A DNA stretch of 64,000 nt from Numida meleagris (taxonomy: Eukaryota > Chordata > Aves > Galliformes > Numididae): contig NC_034411.1 in the NCBI RefSeq assembly GCF_002078875.1, positions 37,116,115 through 37,180,114 on the forward strand, written 5' to 3'. Shown one piece after another: positions 22,676 through 35,520 of this stretch. Position 1 is the first letter of the stretch; every line of letters begins with the position of its first letter. A model generated the notes under the pieces. It had not been told where the DNA came from, did no database searches, and was given only the letters and a program-made list of their open reading frames with translations. Position numbers and translations under genes: made by a program.

Positions 22676-25523
22676 AGCACTGAGTTTACACATACTACCA
22701 AACTGGGCCTTGCTCTCACTCATCAAATGCTGAGTGGCTCAATTTCAGTAAACAGAACATATTGGATCCTACGTAAGTGAGGACAGCATTTTTTGTGGCT
22801 GTTTATATTCAGATTACCATTTTGTGGCTTTCCCTGTAATGTCAGACACTGTCATGTCTCAGGTCTTTAGTGACAAGATGAATCCCATATACTGGCTTCA
22901 CTTGAGTGAAAACCTGACATAACTAAATATGTAAACTGCCTTTATTCACATTTAGATTTGGATACTATTAAAGTCGCAGCATTTGTAAGTTTAATAGCGT
23001 ATGTCAAGAATGTAATAAGTTATATGAAAATCTAACAATTAATTAATATTCTGACAATGTCTCCAGTGTGAGAAGTAATGCAGCTATATCAACTATGCTA
23101 ATACAAGTCAAAAGAACAGGAAAAATCATAGAAAACAGAGCCTTATAGAAATTCTTCACTCTGTTCTGACATGAATTCACAATATATACCTTCTAGAAAG
23201 GGTCTTGGATTAAAGGTGAGAGCACAAAGTAGGTTTTTAAAAAGTTATTGCCAATTATTTCACAAATACTCTTGGATCATTGCACAGCACTTGGAAAATT
23301 CTCTGTAAAATATCAACTATATTCACACACAAAATGTCATGCGACTTCTGAAAACAGATGATATTTTGGTTCTTGGCTGACTTTTTGGCTAGAATTTAGA
23401 CATTCCTTAACCACACCAATTCATGGTAAAACATGAACTGGATCTTAAATTTTGAGTGATGCAATACAATCAAAATGAAGGACAGTGTGTTTTGTCTCTC
23501 AGTAATAACTGTTCATAGAACATCGTGAACTCCTCTGAAACCTACACATTTTTCAGATATACTCTAAGACACGCCTCTGATTAGATTTTAGTAACAGCAG
23601 TTCTGGAAATGTAGAGTTCTAAAGCTCTCCAATGATGCTGTTGCTGTCTCCTCCTTTTCCCCATCTCCATCCCGAAAGTATATCCCTATTCATTCTGCAG
23701 AACAGCCATGCCTCAGTCCCTCAGCTAAAGGATGTAGGATATAATTGCATCTAGTGGACTTTCAAAAGCAGGCTTGCTATGCTTTCTCAGCTCCTTTTCA
23801 GGTCAACATGCAGACATTCCTAGGTTCATAGACATTAGGCTAAGTATAAGGTCTAACTTATAATCACATTTCTTTGGACTGTCTCTCATGATGAAGAGAG
23901 CTGGTTGCAACAATCTGAGTCAGAGACAGAGGATGACCTAATTACTATGAATCATAGATGCTTGTGCTTGCTATTTAACCTTTTTTACTTAACAGCATAG
24001 ATGTGTCTGTAAATCATGCAACTGTACAATGATGGGCTCCTGGCTATCGTTCTGCTTTCACTGTGTTTTTGTTGTTTTTTTAGCATTATGGCTAAACCCT
24101 AATTATCATTCATCATTCAAAGATAAATTGCCAGGAATTTGCTGAAGGGAGATAGTTACAATAACAAGTGAGGGAAAATGAGAACATTTGTTATATGTGT
24201 AATGATTTCCTTTACTTGTCAAATAAAGAGAAAAAGCAGACATTTTAAAATTTAAATTTAAAACTGACACTTGGATGTGTTGTATAAAATATAAATCCTT
24301 CCTAATGCAGACAAAGGATAGATGCAGCCTTTTGTAACACTGCAGGTATAGCCTGATACCTGAAGGGCAAGTACTGTAGGAATTCTTCATTTATATTTTG
24401 ACTTCTACAGCAATAATTACAGGTGTCCCTTTCTCAGCTTTTTTTATTTATATACAGATCCTTTCCTAATTCTAGTTTGTTCTCTAACTTGATAGATGTA
24501 ATTTACTTTGCTCTTCATAGGACTGGTTGAAACCTGATTTTCTTTTCAGATATATTTTGTTGCATAATGATGCTTAGCTGTTTGGACTAGGGGGGAAGAA
24601 TAGGAAAAAACAACCCATGATTTCCTTATCACTGTTTCCTCATTAGAATCCAGGTTGAAGTGAGACTTTCCAGGCATATGCAAATCTCCAGACTCCATAA
24701 ATTTGTTATTGTTTTCTAGCAATTTCAGTATATACTAATAACGATTCAAAAGTTCCCCGAGCTGCTGGTCTCTTTGCCTAGGCTATTTCACACAGTTACA
24801 ACACAGTTACAATACCTAAAAGACAATATTTTGTGATACAGCGTTGTTAAAAAAAAAAAAATAACGTGTACCCAGCCTAACATAAATATGAAAATCTTCT
24901 GTAACTAATCTGATGCTAAGAAGAACTTTCCACAGCTCTTTGCTGATTATTTTTAGCTTCACAAGGATGTATTCATAGAGTTCTTTGTCTTAGACAATTT
25001 TCTTCATTTTGCTCTCCTTTTCTTCATTGTTATGTTTGTTAGTAAACTTTCCTCACAGGTAGCACTGCTGATACAAGCTGGCATCAGTTTCAGGTCCTCA
25101 GGGCTCTACCATGCCTGTCGCTATTAATTCAACCACATTGGCTTGATAAAAAAAAACACTGTCAGCAAAGAAAAGAGCACTGCAATTAGATTCCACAGAT
25201 ACTAAAATTGCAAGTTGTACACAAATCCACAAGACATCTACTGTTGTCTTTCTTGTTGTTTCCTTACTGTGAGTGTTTTAGGAAATGAGAGACAGCAGGA
25301 ATGCTTGCAGAATCAGTGTTTCAATCACTTATAGTACTAATCATAATCTGAAATTTGCAGTTATTATCATGGATATTTACACTACAGGGCAGTAACAGAA
25401 TGGAACTCAACAATGCAATTTACATGCTCAGTAAAGACTAAGCAATCCAACTCAAATACTAACTGTCTCATCTTATTAACAGTATTAACAGCCTACAAAA
25501 CTGATTGAAAAAGAATCCCCAAA

Positions 25524-26387
25524 GATCATAGAAACATATACTCATAGAAGGGCTTATTTTGGAGGAGAAATTAAAGTTCATCTAGTTCTCACTCCCTGCC
25601 ATAGGCAGGGTTGCCACCCACTAGATCAGGCTGCCCAGGGCCCCATCCATCGTGGCCTTGAATGCCTCCAGAGGCAGGGCATTCACAGTCTGTATAGACA
25701 GCCTATTCCAGTGCCTCACCACCCTGAGTAAAAACAATTCTTAACATTAAGCTTAAATCTTCCCTCTTTTAGTTTAAAGCCATTCCCCCTTGCCCTTTTG
25801 CTATCAGACCATGTAAAAAGTCAGTCCCTCTCCTGTTTCTAAGCTCCCTTCATGTACTGGAAGGCCACAATGAGGTCTTCCCAGAGTCTTCTTGTCTACA
25901 AGCTAAACAAGTCCAACCTCTTCAACCTTTCTTCATAGGAGAGGTGCTCCAGCCCTCTGATCATCTTTGTGGCCCTCCTCTACCCACTCCAACAGCTCTA
26001 CATCCCTCCTGTATTGGGGGTCCTAGGCTTGGATACAGTACTTCAGATGGGCCTCACAAGGACAGAGTAGAAGGGGACAATCCCCTCCCTCTCCCTGCTT
26101 GCCACCCCCATTTAAATGCAGCCCAAGATACAGTTGGCCTTCTGGACTGCAAGCACACACTGCTGGCTCATGCCAGCTTCTCATCCATCAGGAGCCCCAA
26201 GTCCTTATCTTCAGGGCTGCTTGCAATTAGTTCTTCTCCCGGCCTTTACTCAGATATGGGATTGCCATGACCCAAGTGCAACACCTTGAACTTGGCCTTG
26301 TCAAACCTCATTAGATTCTCATATACCTGCTTTTCCAGCATGTCCAGGTCCCTCTGGGTGGAGTCCCTCCCTTCTGTTGTGTCAATA
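25524..26387 (-). mobile_element. CR1 LINE, 5'-truncated 3' region
   Basis: On the minus strand this encodes the last part of CR1 ORF2 and the 3' tail. Readable blocks include a KVLHLGHGNP-type motif near 26280 and an ERLKRLDL-type helix near 25920. The GCCTGCC..CACTCC-type tail leads to a decayed end near 25524-25545, where two ATAGAA words replace the usual ATTCTATG repeats. Frames are broken by several small indels. It covers only the part downstream of the RT palm, a typical 5'-truncated insertion. The plus-strand open frame 25944-26270 is just the antisense of this element. Confidence 0.92.
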
Positions 26388-26392
26388 GACAA

Positions 26393-26432
26393 AAGGTATT
26401 CACTGCTATCACAAGATATTCACTGCTATCAC
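26393..26432 (+). repeat. 20-bp tandem duplication beside a CR1 5' end
   Basis: Two 20-base units ending in TATTCACTGCTATCAC (26393-26412 and 26413-26432) differ at one base. They start within about six bases of the truncated 5' end of the CR1 at 25524-26387, so the duplication may have arisen with that insertion or by later slippage. Confidence 0.85.
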
Positions 26433-28292
26433 CATGCATTTCTTTACTCTTCCTTTCAGCTGAATGTAATAACTTAACCAGAAGGAATAAGAATGAATGT
26501 CTTGGTCCCAGAAGGATAAGTTAGGTTGGCCTTTTCCTATAATAAAGTAAAATGAAAGCACATCTGTTACATTTGTATAACCTTCAGAAGTGGGAAAGTA
26601 ACTCTCATCATTGTGATGGTGACAGCTTATATTTGAAGTAGTCCCAGGACAATTTCTTTTTATCCTTCATATTCTCAACTAATCTCAAGGAAAGTTCCTG
26701 GCTTTTCATTTTCAGATCGTTCAGTAACTTTGTTAGAGTAAACATTCCTGTTAGAATGACTCAGAAAATGTTTGGTTTTTTTCATTCTACAGAAAATGTT
26801 GATTTAGCAACAGAAAACAATTGAAAGCTCATATTTTTCTCCAGAACTCACAGTACTTTAGTCTCATACTACTGCCATAACCCATTTGCATTCTTTCTCT
26901 TGACAGGTCATTCTGATATCATGTACTGCTCGGTATCATATGGCTCTTTGGATAAGAATATTATGTACCTTTTAGATCTGGATGATTTTTTTCCTCTAAA
27001 AAAAATTATTAACTTACATGATAAAAAAACAACAAACAAACAAACAAAGCTTTTGCAAAGATTTCTTCCTTCAATATTTGTTTTGTCTAAATACTTTCAG
27101 TGTGAATTTTGCAGCTTCAATAGCACTTCTATTATTCTCAGATTCAGGTATTGTGCAGTTAGGCTAATTCATGGAGTCAGTGGGTTCCCATATTTCAGCT
27201 CACATTGAAGATCAATAGGTCTTAAGGTAAGAAACACATTTAAAGAAGGTAGAAATATGCCAGGAACGGCAGATTTCTTTCCTATTAGCTTATATCCTTT
27301 GTCCCAGACAAAAGGGTCATTTGACAGTCAGCTACAGAGCTCCTAACAGGCATTCATCCCCCAGAGAAAAGAGGACTGGAGTATTGATCTGCTGTAGCTG
27401 CAATTGTAGACATAATCCTTTACATTCTCCTTTTGCAAATTTTGGAATATGTGAAATAAATTATACTACTTCAAATAAGTAAATTATCCCCTCTGCACTC
27501 AGCATTCTATATATTTTTACTCAGCTGTTTGAAATCCCCAGATTTTATTCCCTAATAATATTTCTTTCTCAGATCAGAAGCTTCAATTGCTTAAAATTCA
27601 CAGAACGATCATAAGAAAGAATACTGAAATTGCATACACAGCTTTGCATGAAGTAAAAGCCAGCTCTTGGCTTCTGAAGTCAGTAATAAATCTTGTTGAC
27701 TTTTCTGAGAAAGCAGCTAGAGCACAAGGAGACAGCTCTTAGAGATCCAAATATGAATCCAAATTTGAGATGTTGAAAAAGAAAGTGGTCACTGAATGAT
27801 CATTGCACTAAGGTCTAGATCACCAGTATTGTAGTTATAAATGAGACATTATCGGTGCAGATTCTTTACTGTAAGAACTGAAAATTATGTTAGTCTACGC
27901 TGTTGGAAGTAGAAAGATGCTTCTGGAGATTATATTAAGTGATTATTCTATATTCATTACTTATATAAATGAGCAACTGTTGATGAAAAATAGATGTTGC
28001 AATGTTGATATCTTCCTTCATTTTCTCCTGAAGGAATGGCAGTTGAAACTGAGAATCATTAGTCTTTTTTAATCACTAACCAAGTGGTCCATGGAACCAT
28101 TTTCCCAACAGTGCTATCAATGTCTTTCTTTCTTTCCAGTCATCTTTTTGGCATATTACACAGCAGCCAGGTTTACACTCTCAACCTCACACAACAGTTA
28201 AACTGCTACTGGACATAACTGTGAATTTAACCGACAAAGGCACACTTCAGTACCTCAATAAAGGAGGAACGTGTATTTCTATGCCTATATAT
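26433..28292. other. AT-rich non-coding stretch
   Basis: No gene was recognised. It contains a short (CAAA)n repeat at 27023-27048. Open frames are 102 codons or fewer, with no recognisable motif. Confidence 0.55.
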
Positions 28293-28840
28293 GTAGGTCA
28301 CTCTGAAAGTAATGACTCTTATTTATTTCCCACGAAGATACAACAGATAGAAAGAGCACAACACTGTTTGTTAGAGCAAACTCTCAATTGCAAAATGCTA
28401 TTTTTTTACATTATCTCCTCTACTAGCTGTGCATTTTCACCAACAATGAGCAAGAAACTGCATGCTGCTTTCATAAAAATCTGCAGCAGCAGAGGTGATC
28501 CGCTGTCACAACTACTGTAATGCACCACCACCACCTCACCGTGCTCACATCCACTCTTTGGTCTCCATAAACATTCAGCAACTGTTGATGAGTGTCAATG
28601 GGTGCAATTATTTCCACATGGAGGAATTCAGTTCCACAATTTTGCTTCAGATGCATTTCCATGTCAGACACCATTTTGTCAGACTGTCCCTCTGGTCCCA
28701 CCTGTGGCATGGCAACAACATATAATGGAATACTGGTGGGAAGGTTCAGCTTCTACTGCCATACCACCACCATCTGCCTTTGATGTCATAGACAAACATC
28801 ATAAAATAGGAGGCATTACTTTCAGAGCAACCCTTGTATA
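28293..28840 (-). mobile_element. Mariner-type deletion derivative, Galluhop-like, copy 1
   Basis: The block is bounded by terminal inverted repeats. The left end carries CTCTGAAAGTAATG (28302-28315), and the reverse complement of the right end carries GCTCTGAAAGTAATGCCTCC (28810-28829). Mariners insert at TA, and TA steps flank both ends, but the exact borders are blurred by TATATA. Inside, on the minus strand, is the start of a mariner transposase but no catalytic DDE/D domain. Copy 2 at 36655-37195 is alignable along its whole length in the same orientation. The structure and sequence fit the chicken Galluhop mariner family as I remember it. It cannot move without transposase supplied in trans. 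Confidence 0.85.
28471..28674 (-). pseudogene. Mariner transposase N-terminal DNA-binding remnant
   Basis: From the ATG at 28674-28672 the minus strand reads MVSDMEMHLKQN, then TEFLHVEIIAPIDTHQQLL, NVYGDQRVDVSTVRWW and runs on to a stop near 28471. This is the pattern of the first helix-turn-helix of mariner transposases (IxFLHxEKxAPxxIHRRLxxVYG, then STVRRW). In active relatives this part binds the terminal repeats. The catalytic part that should follow is missing, because the element's other terminus comes soon after. The ATG 11 codons further upstream in the same open frame is less likely to be the start, since similarity begins at the internal Met. Confidence 0.75.
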
Positions 28841-31800
28841 TATGTAAGTAACTATTAAAAGAAGCATCTTAAATATATATAATTAATTTGAAATTTAATC
28901 AGTCTATTAGAAATGTTGAGGTTTCTCTGAACAGCTGTAGCTGTTTATGTTTATATGTTTATTGCACCTTTTATGAGAATGTTCTTCTCACACGTACCTG
29001 TATGATAAAGAGGTTCCTTCCTCATTCTGCATGTAATTCCATGAGAAATCTTGACTTTTGTTTCATCATCTTGTTCAATTACTCTGAACAGAAGTGAACT
29101 CAGATTCTTTAGCATACAGAAAATCAAATTTGTTTTGGAGATTTTATGTCTTAGTGTTGATACTGTGGAGGTTTTCATATCTTCTCACAGGATAATCCTC
29201 CATATAAACATTTTAGTTTAGAGGGTGTCTGCATAAAAGCAAATAAATTGAAAGCCTCATAAAAAAAAAGATATTCTGGAATCCTTTCTAGAATCATTGC
29301 TCCCATTGTGGATTGATGCTATTTCTTTCTCCAAGTGAAGGTTATAATTAAAGGTGAACATGCTGGGATGTTATTCACAGAGCACAATGACATTTATAAT
29401 GTACTGTGGATAAATTCCCAAACTGTCAAAACTTTGAAAAGTCCTATTACATATTCTTTTGGGTGGATAAAATGAATGTTACCCTCTGAGAAATGTTTCA
29501 TTGAAAAGGAATGACATTTTCTACTGTATTATACTTTGGAAAACATTTTTCTAATGGTAAAAATAAGTTGGAACAACCACATTTTCATTAATTTAAAGAA
29601 ATGGAACTGGAAAATACTATGCTTATAACATGTTCAATGGGGAATCTATAAATAATAAATGAAATGGGCCCAAAATAGATGCTTGAGTAGCTCATTTATT
29701 CAAACCTCAAGTAGATGGATTAAGTCATTATAATGAATTAGAAGTGCAGAAAAGGTGAGTTTAGGACTTCAAGTAGACTGCTAGGTAAGAGAGCTAATCT
29801 AAGTACTCGATACAATTTTTCACAGATCAGCAGCGAGAACACAATAACTCACTTTCTGACTTGTACACTCCAATGCATTAATTGCACAGAGCCCACTCAA
29901 GGTGGCCTAAAATTGGTACAAATATCTGTTAAAATAAGTAATTTTTACTATTGAAAAAGAGCAGCATCCACCAGGCACACTTGCCTCTCTTGTTTACTAT
30001 ACCTATATAATTTAGGACACACTCATCCTACAATTACATGCATTCAAGTTCAATAGGATCTTCATTTGCAAAACTACAAGGAACAGATCATCAGGGCTTA
30101 TGGAAGACAGACTGATTTGTAATTTTAATTTTATCTTATTTGTTTCCTATGTCTGTAGTTAGATGTCTCAATAACATTAAAATATTTTAAGTGTTACATT
30201 TCAGACTTTGATTCAAAATTGTAGACAGTTATACTGAAGTATACAAGACACTATTTAAAGCAGGTGCTGTAGCAAAGTGTAAGTTTCTCTGTGATTTGTC
30301 TATGGCCCAAGCTAGAGAATCTGCTCCAAAAAATTTTACTAAACTGGATGTGATCTGCTGGAAGACTAAAAAATATGTGATTTGTTTATCTCCAAGTACG
30401 AAGGCACTAGCTAAACACTTGTTTAGTATTAAAGAAATTCTGTCTGTTGGACTTAGATTGCTCAGAAAGATAGCTAGGGCATATCTGAATGCCCAAGACA
30501 CTTTTTATGTCTGATTTGCTACTGTTGTGTACAGAAGGTGATGCCTTAGTTGACAAGGACTTGATCTTAACAGTTGTATTTTTATGACTGCATTCTAGGA
30601 TACATAATGTGGACGAGGTCCCCTGCAACAGGACAAGCTGCACACTGTGCTCTCAGTACAGCCTTTGCAGTCAATGCAGTGGTACTGCTCCTGCTCTGTG
30701 CCAGGCAGTGGCTCTGGACTAGTGTGGATGCCTCTACTCGGGACCTAAATGAAAGCAGCTTTCCTCAGCAAGGAGGCTTTTTGACACAGTAGTGTTTCAT
30801 GTTAAAATTCAGTGACTATTGGGAGAAAAAATATTGCCTTAGTTTACTAGTAGTAAACACTCTGACAAATATCATGTGAAGTTTTAAAGAAATTATTTTG
30901 AGCAAGTGCCAAGGAGAAAATTCTACCCTTCTTACCTCTAATAGCACCTCACTCCAGACTCATTACTATACTTCATTCCTTTCATCTGTGAATACGTAAT
31001 TGATATTTCCTACAAAATTATAGTTGCAAAACATAAGTGTATTTATATCATATGTATTCAATTTTTATAACCAGAAACTAACATTTCTTCTGATACTACA
31101 GCACAGCTCTCGTAAAACCTTGATAACAACCGATTTTTTTGTTATTATTATTTTTTCTTAAAAAAAAAGAGTAAGCAGCAAGAAACATAAAAACAGAGAA
31201 ATATATTTATAACACAAAAAAGCTAAGCATGGCATAGAATATTGTCCTGGCCAATGCTCTTACAGTGCACAGATCAGCACTACAGGAATGCTGGAAAGCC
31301 TAAACAGCATAAGGTCAAGGTCTTTGTTCTTTTTCCTAAGAAAATACAGAGATTTTTCCCGTCTTTCGCCCCAGAGAATATGGCCAAATTATGTGTTGAA
31401 CAGAAGCCAGGCTGCTGCAGAGAAAGGATCTCACACTGCATTGTTGTCAGCTTGCTTTTACTGTGTTTGGTTCTATACAGTTTGATTAGCGGCCTCAGAA
31501 GAGGTAGAAGCAAGAGCTCTTTAATACTTTTTACTCTCTGGTGCACAGGTGGGCAGAGAAGTTAATTGTCTCATTATCCTTTATTATATCAACTCCAGTT
31601 CTCACATTGTATTGAATCACACCTCTTTCTGCCATTGTTCCCACTGATCTCAATTAAACAGTTTCAGAGACACATTAAAGTTAAGGGAAAAAGAAGAAAG
31701 AATAGTAGCTGATAGATGTTAATCTTGTCATTTAATGTGAATAAAAGGCGCTATGACATTATATTCACAAATGGCGTGTTAAGAATTATATGCAGAACTG

Positions 31801-32368
31801 TAACTTTCAAGGTCTAGAGACTGATAGTTTGGAAGAATTTATTCTTCTACTAAGTGATTAAATTAAATAGGAGATATTATTTCACAAGGTTTTTTATGTA
31901 ATAGCACCGAGAATAATTTTTACAGAAAACAAGGAATTAAGAACAGTAACTATGAATTTTCTTCCTATTGTGTTTTCTTAATCTATTTTCTCTAGGAAAT
32001 ACAAAAGCAAAATCCACACATTTTAAAAAATGAATATTTTGAAGCAACTTCTAGAAGGCAACGTGGGGAGTATTCTCAGCAAAGCTGCTAAGTCTCGTTG
32101 AAAACACCAACATGGTGTTGGCATGCTACTAGTAATTTTCTGATCAAAACTGTTAATGCCACTGTCAAGATGTGTTCAAATTCATCTTTTCAGTTATCTG
32201 GCATTTTTTACATCTTTGAAGCAGGAAGCTTGAAATTCTGCACAGGAAGATTTCATGTCTCATTGGCAATTTTTGGACAAATACTAGTCCTAGGAATTTT
32301 TTGACTACTGCATAATATAAAATTTCTGATGTAAAGTACAACAAATGTTCATAACATAGTGTTGTCTA
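28841..32368. other. AT-rich non-coding stretch
   Basis: No gene or repeat family was recognised. Open frames up to 107 codons (31242-31565, plus) overlap frames of similar length on the other strand and show no motif. Confidence 0.55.
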
Positions 32369-32552
32369 AACATTCCTTGAACTCCAGCACTTGGGGCCTT
32401 GGCCACTGCTAACCTGTCCCACACTCACAGACCTCTGCTGAAGAACCTTTTCCTAACACCCAACCTCGCACTCTCCTGATGCGGCTCCATGCCATTCCCT
32501 CAGGTCCGGCCGCTTTCACCAGAAAGCACTATCAGTGGCTGCCCCTCAATAT
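32369..32552 (-). mobile_element. CR1 LINE fragment
   Basis: On the minus strand this reads like part of the CR1 ORF2 C-terminus. Around 32430-32460 it gives GVRKRFFS, the counterpart of the DIRKNFFTE block in the large CR1 near 11680-11700. The surrounding sequence (TGCGGCTCCATGCCATTCCC on plus, 32480-32499) resembles the GNGxKL coding part. No terminal repeat is present, so the 3' end is lost. It is a short, diverged copy. Confidence 0.7.
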
Positions 32553-33641
32553 TTGACTATAGTAAATGTAGCAGAGACAGAAATTGAACCCAGATCTTTC
32601 AGGTCTCAGAGTACCATCCTCAGAGCAAACAGATCCAGTTTGATTTTCCAGGAAATTTATTAGGTACCTCTGGTAACCTTGCAGTGCTCCCACTGTAATT
32701 CAGTGCCTCAAAGGCATGACTGTGTCCTGCAACAGTGTAGTAATCTCATTTCGAGGAAATATTGTTTTCATGGTGTTTGCATATCTAAAATAACAAAAGA
32801 CAGTTTATTCTCCAGAGAGATAACAATTTAGTCAAATTTCTCCATAAATTCACCTGTTAGTCAGCAAATTACCGCATGTTAAGAAGTACCTTTTTTTTAG
32901 AACAATTTGTCACCAAAGTTATATGAACACATATTTACAGGAGTATTGTAAGTTGAGTGACATTTGTAGATATTAGTGCAAACTCTGTTTTTTGTATTTC
33001 TCAGTCTACTCAATGGTTTCATCTAACAACAGAGGTAAACTGAGCTGAGCTAGAAAGGTTCAATGGCTACAAACTACAAATGCAATTGTGCTGGTTCTCA
33101 CTACATGAGACGCACTTACAATATTTATACACACAAAACTAAGGATTCCATATCTAAAGAGAAAAAAAAAAGCATTGAAGGAATAGTATAATAATAGCTA
33201 AACTAATGACTCATTTTCTAGTATCAGTGTACATAAGAATCTTCATAGTTAAACAAATCATTCTGCATTTCGTACGTTAAAAAATAAGCAATCATTTCCA
33301 TGTTTCATGAAATCATTTTAGAAGAAGGTAAAATGAGCAGTTAAGGAAGAACTCTCCAAGTTTTAAAGACAGAGGGAGGAAGAAACCACTGAAAACAAAA
33401 CAATAGGAAAATTGAGAGGAGTGATACTTCAAAGTCAGAAACAGCATGGACAACACGGATGGATAAAATGGTGGACCTAAGATTTAACCATCAGAAAAGA
33501 CCCTTAAAACTCAGACAGGAATAGCTACAATCAGGAGAAAGGGTGGAAGGGTGGGAGTTCAGTGGGTGAGGACATATGGAGTGCATAAGACTGGTTAGCA
33601 AAGATTCCCAAAATAAACAATAGGAAATATGAAAAAGGTTC

Positions 33642-33667
33642 AATAATAAATAAATAAATAAATGAAT
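33642..33667 (+). repeat. (AAAT)n microsatellite
   Basis: About six AAAT units with an imperfect start and a GAAT end. A similar shorter tract lies at 43111-43127. Confidence 0.9.
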
Positions 33668-33960
33668 ATGGCAGCTCTTCGTACTTCTTCCTTAAGTAGC
33701 TGAGGATATGCTTCAATGCAGCAGTATTGGGCTTAGGGCTGGCAAACAAATTCAGTTCAATACATGACATTATTTGAAATTCTTTTTTACTGACATTATA
33801 AAGCAGAAGAATGGCTCTTCCACTTTTACAAAGGATTTTCCCAAATTGGAAAGGCTTTGGGTGACATTCCTGAGTTGACAGAGATTCTGCTCTGACAAGA
33901 GAAGTGCTCTGAACCTTCCTACTCTGCTTTCACATGACTAAGCATGAAATGGCATATATT

Positions 33961-34043
33961 GTATTGTAAGTAAGTTCATATGTCTGTATCTATGTATATT
34001 TGCATACATAGATATAGACATGTATACATGCATACTTACATAC
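33961..34043. repeat. 83-nt imperfect hairpin
   Basis: GTCTGTATCTATGTAT (33982-33997) is the inverted partner of 34004-34019 with one G-T pair and a six-base loop. Beyond an unpaired region the stem resumes: GTAAGTA (33966-33972) pairs with TACTTAC (34033-34039), and GTAT (33961-33964) pairs with ATAC (34040-34043). The size and shape are like a microRNA precursor, but the sequence is rich in TATG/CATA words and may simply be a decayed simple repeat. Confidence 0.75.
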
Positions 34044-35520
34044 ACACAAAATCTAAAAGCATTTGCTGCAGTGCAAGAGAAAATTATCTTCACCATGGTC
34101 CTGTGCACGTGTCACATTGTGACTCATTAAGCTTTTAGAACAAGGAAGAACTATAACCCTCTCTTCTTTAGGAGGCTGACAAATCAAGACACATTTATTT
34201 TGCTTTTCAAGTTAAATGGAATGCTTCATATTAAACTAAGTGCCTTATCTCCTGATCTCTCTTCAAAGAGAAGAAAATGATGATATTTTTTTTTACCTGA
34301 GTGATTTTTTATAGTTATTTTGGTTTTATAGCAGAAATTAAGATCAGTATTTTCACAGGCTCATTTGTAAAGGCAGAAAGTGGTCAAGTGCTAGCAATAA
34401 CGAATGAAGAATAATCCACTCGCTAAGAAAAATAGAAAAACTGATAAAAAGGAGTAGTAATCTATTATACTGAACAAGGAAGTCTCCTTAAGTAAAAGAG
34501 AGTAAGCAATCAATCCAGTGGAAGTAGAAGAAACATTGCTTGACACGTCGGTGAAAGGATTGACTAAATTAATAGAAAGCAGAAGTCAGTAAGTCAGACT
34601 GCAGCAGGACTGCAGGTAGGATGATGCTTGTGGGAGCAATGAAAGCAGAAGTTCTCTTAGGAAGAATAAAAACTCCAGGGTCCAGAGCTGTAAGAATTTC
34701 TCTGAGCATAGGGTGCTAAGAGAGAAACCTTCTGCAGGGAAGGCTGGATTACTAAGAAAAGGAGCTTTACACAAGGTTCTTAATGACTTTCTGTCAGCTT
34801 ATTGTGATCAGTCTCTCAAAAAAATTATCTACAGAATTGGTGTCCAAAAATCTTTTTTCCAGAACTCTGAGACACTAAACATGACATTTAAATAGAGAAA
34901 CAAAAAATGTAAAGACATATTCCTTTCTTCTCAACAAGCAATCCGGAGAGAATTTGTTATTTGTGAAAACAGCTGCAGCTATGGCAGAGCTACCACAACA
35001 AGAAGATATCTTTGCGTTTTACATAAGGTTTTCTAACCTTATTTCCATCTCATTAGAAAGCTTGTTGAAAATTTACCAAGAAAACACTCTGAGGTTGCAC
35101 AGATTTTTATTGAAGAGGAAGTCATTTGGGCGCAGCAGACAGACCTTTCCTCTTTGGACTACTCAACACTAACACAAGGGTACTTGACTCCTATGTGGTA
35201 GTGGTTACATCATTTTAAGGAAAACTTTTACACCATTTACTTTTATCACAAAGATTTTATGTGCTTTCAAAAATATCCCATAGAACTAAAAATTTAAGTC
35301 ACTCGAAAGGCTTTCTAAGTTTCATTGTCCTTTCTCTGTTCTTCTTCTTCCATAAGTATAAAAGACAGCATGTAAAGTGTCCTCATTTAAAAAAATAAGG
35401 ACAACAACAAGAAATGTTTAAATAAACACATTTACTGAAAGTGCAAAACATTTCATATTTTCTGTTCTTACCTTTATCTCATGTTGATACTTCAGGGTTT
35501 GTTCATTTGCTAGTTTTAAT

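Larger units (their letters stand above)
17801..25523. other. AT-rich non-coding stretch
   Basis: No gene was recognised. The longest open frame (21091-21453, minus, 120 codons) crosses a TTTG simple repeat (21190-21207), has no recognisable domain and lacks convincing exon borders. A pyrimidine-rich tract lies at about 20798-20852. The two clearest simple repeats (18957-18984 and 22633-22675) are listed separately. Confidence 0.55.
32553..35520. other. AT-rich non-coding stretch
   Basis: No gene was recognised. It contains an (AAAT)n repeat at 33642-33667 and a long imperfect hairpin at 33961-34043, listed separately. Confidence 0.55.

Noticed and set aside
25944..26270. 108-codon proline-rich open frame on the plus strand
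   Set aside because: It is antisense to the CR1 element at 25524-26387, and its composition follows from the repeat.
30574..30792. Hydrophobic 72-codon open frame that might look like a membrane protein
   Set aside because: A single short hydrophobic stretch, no family resemblance, overlapped by an antisense frame of similar length.
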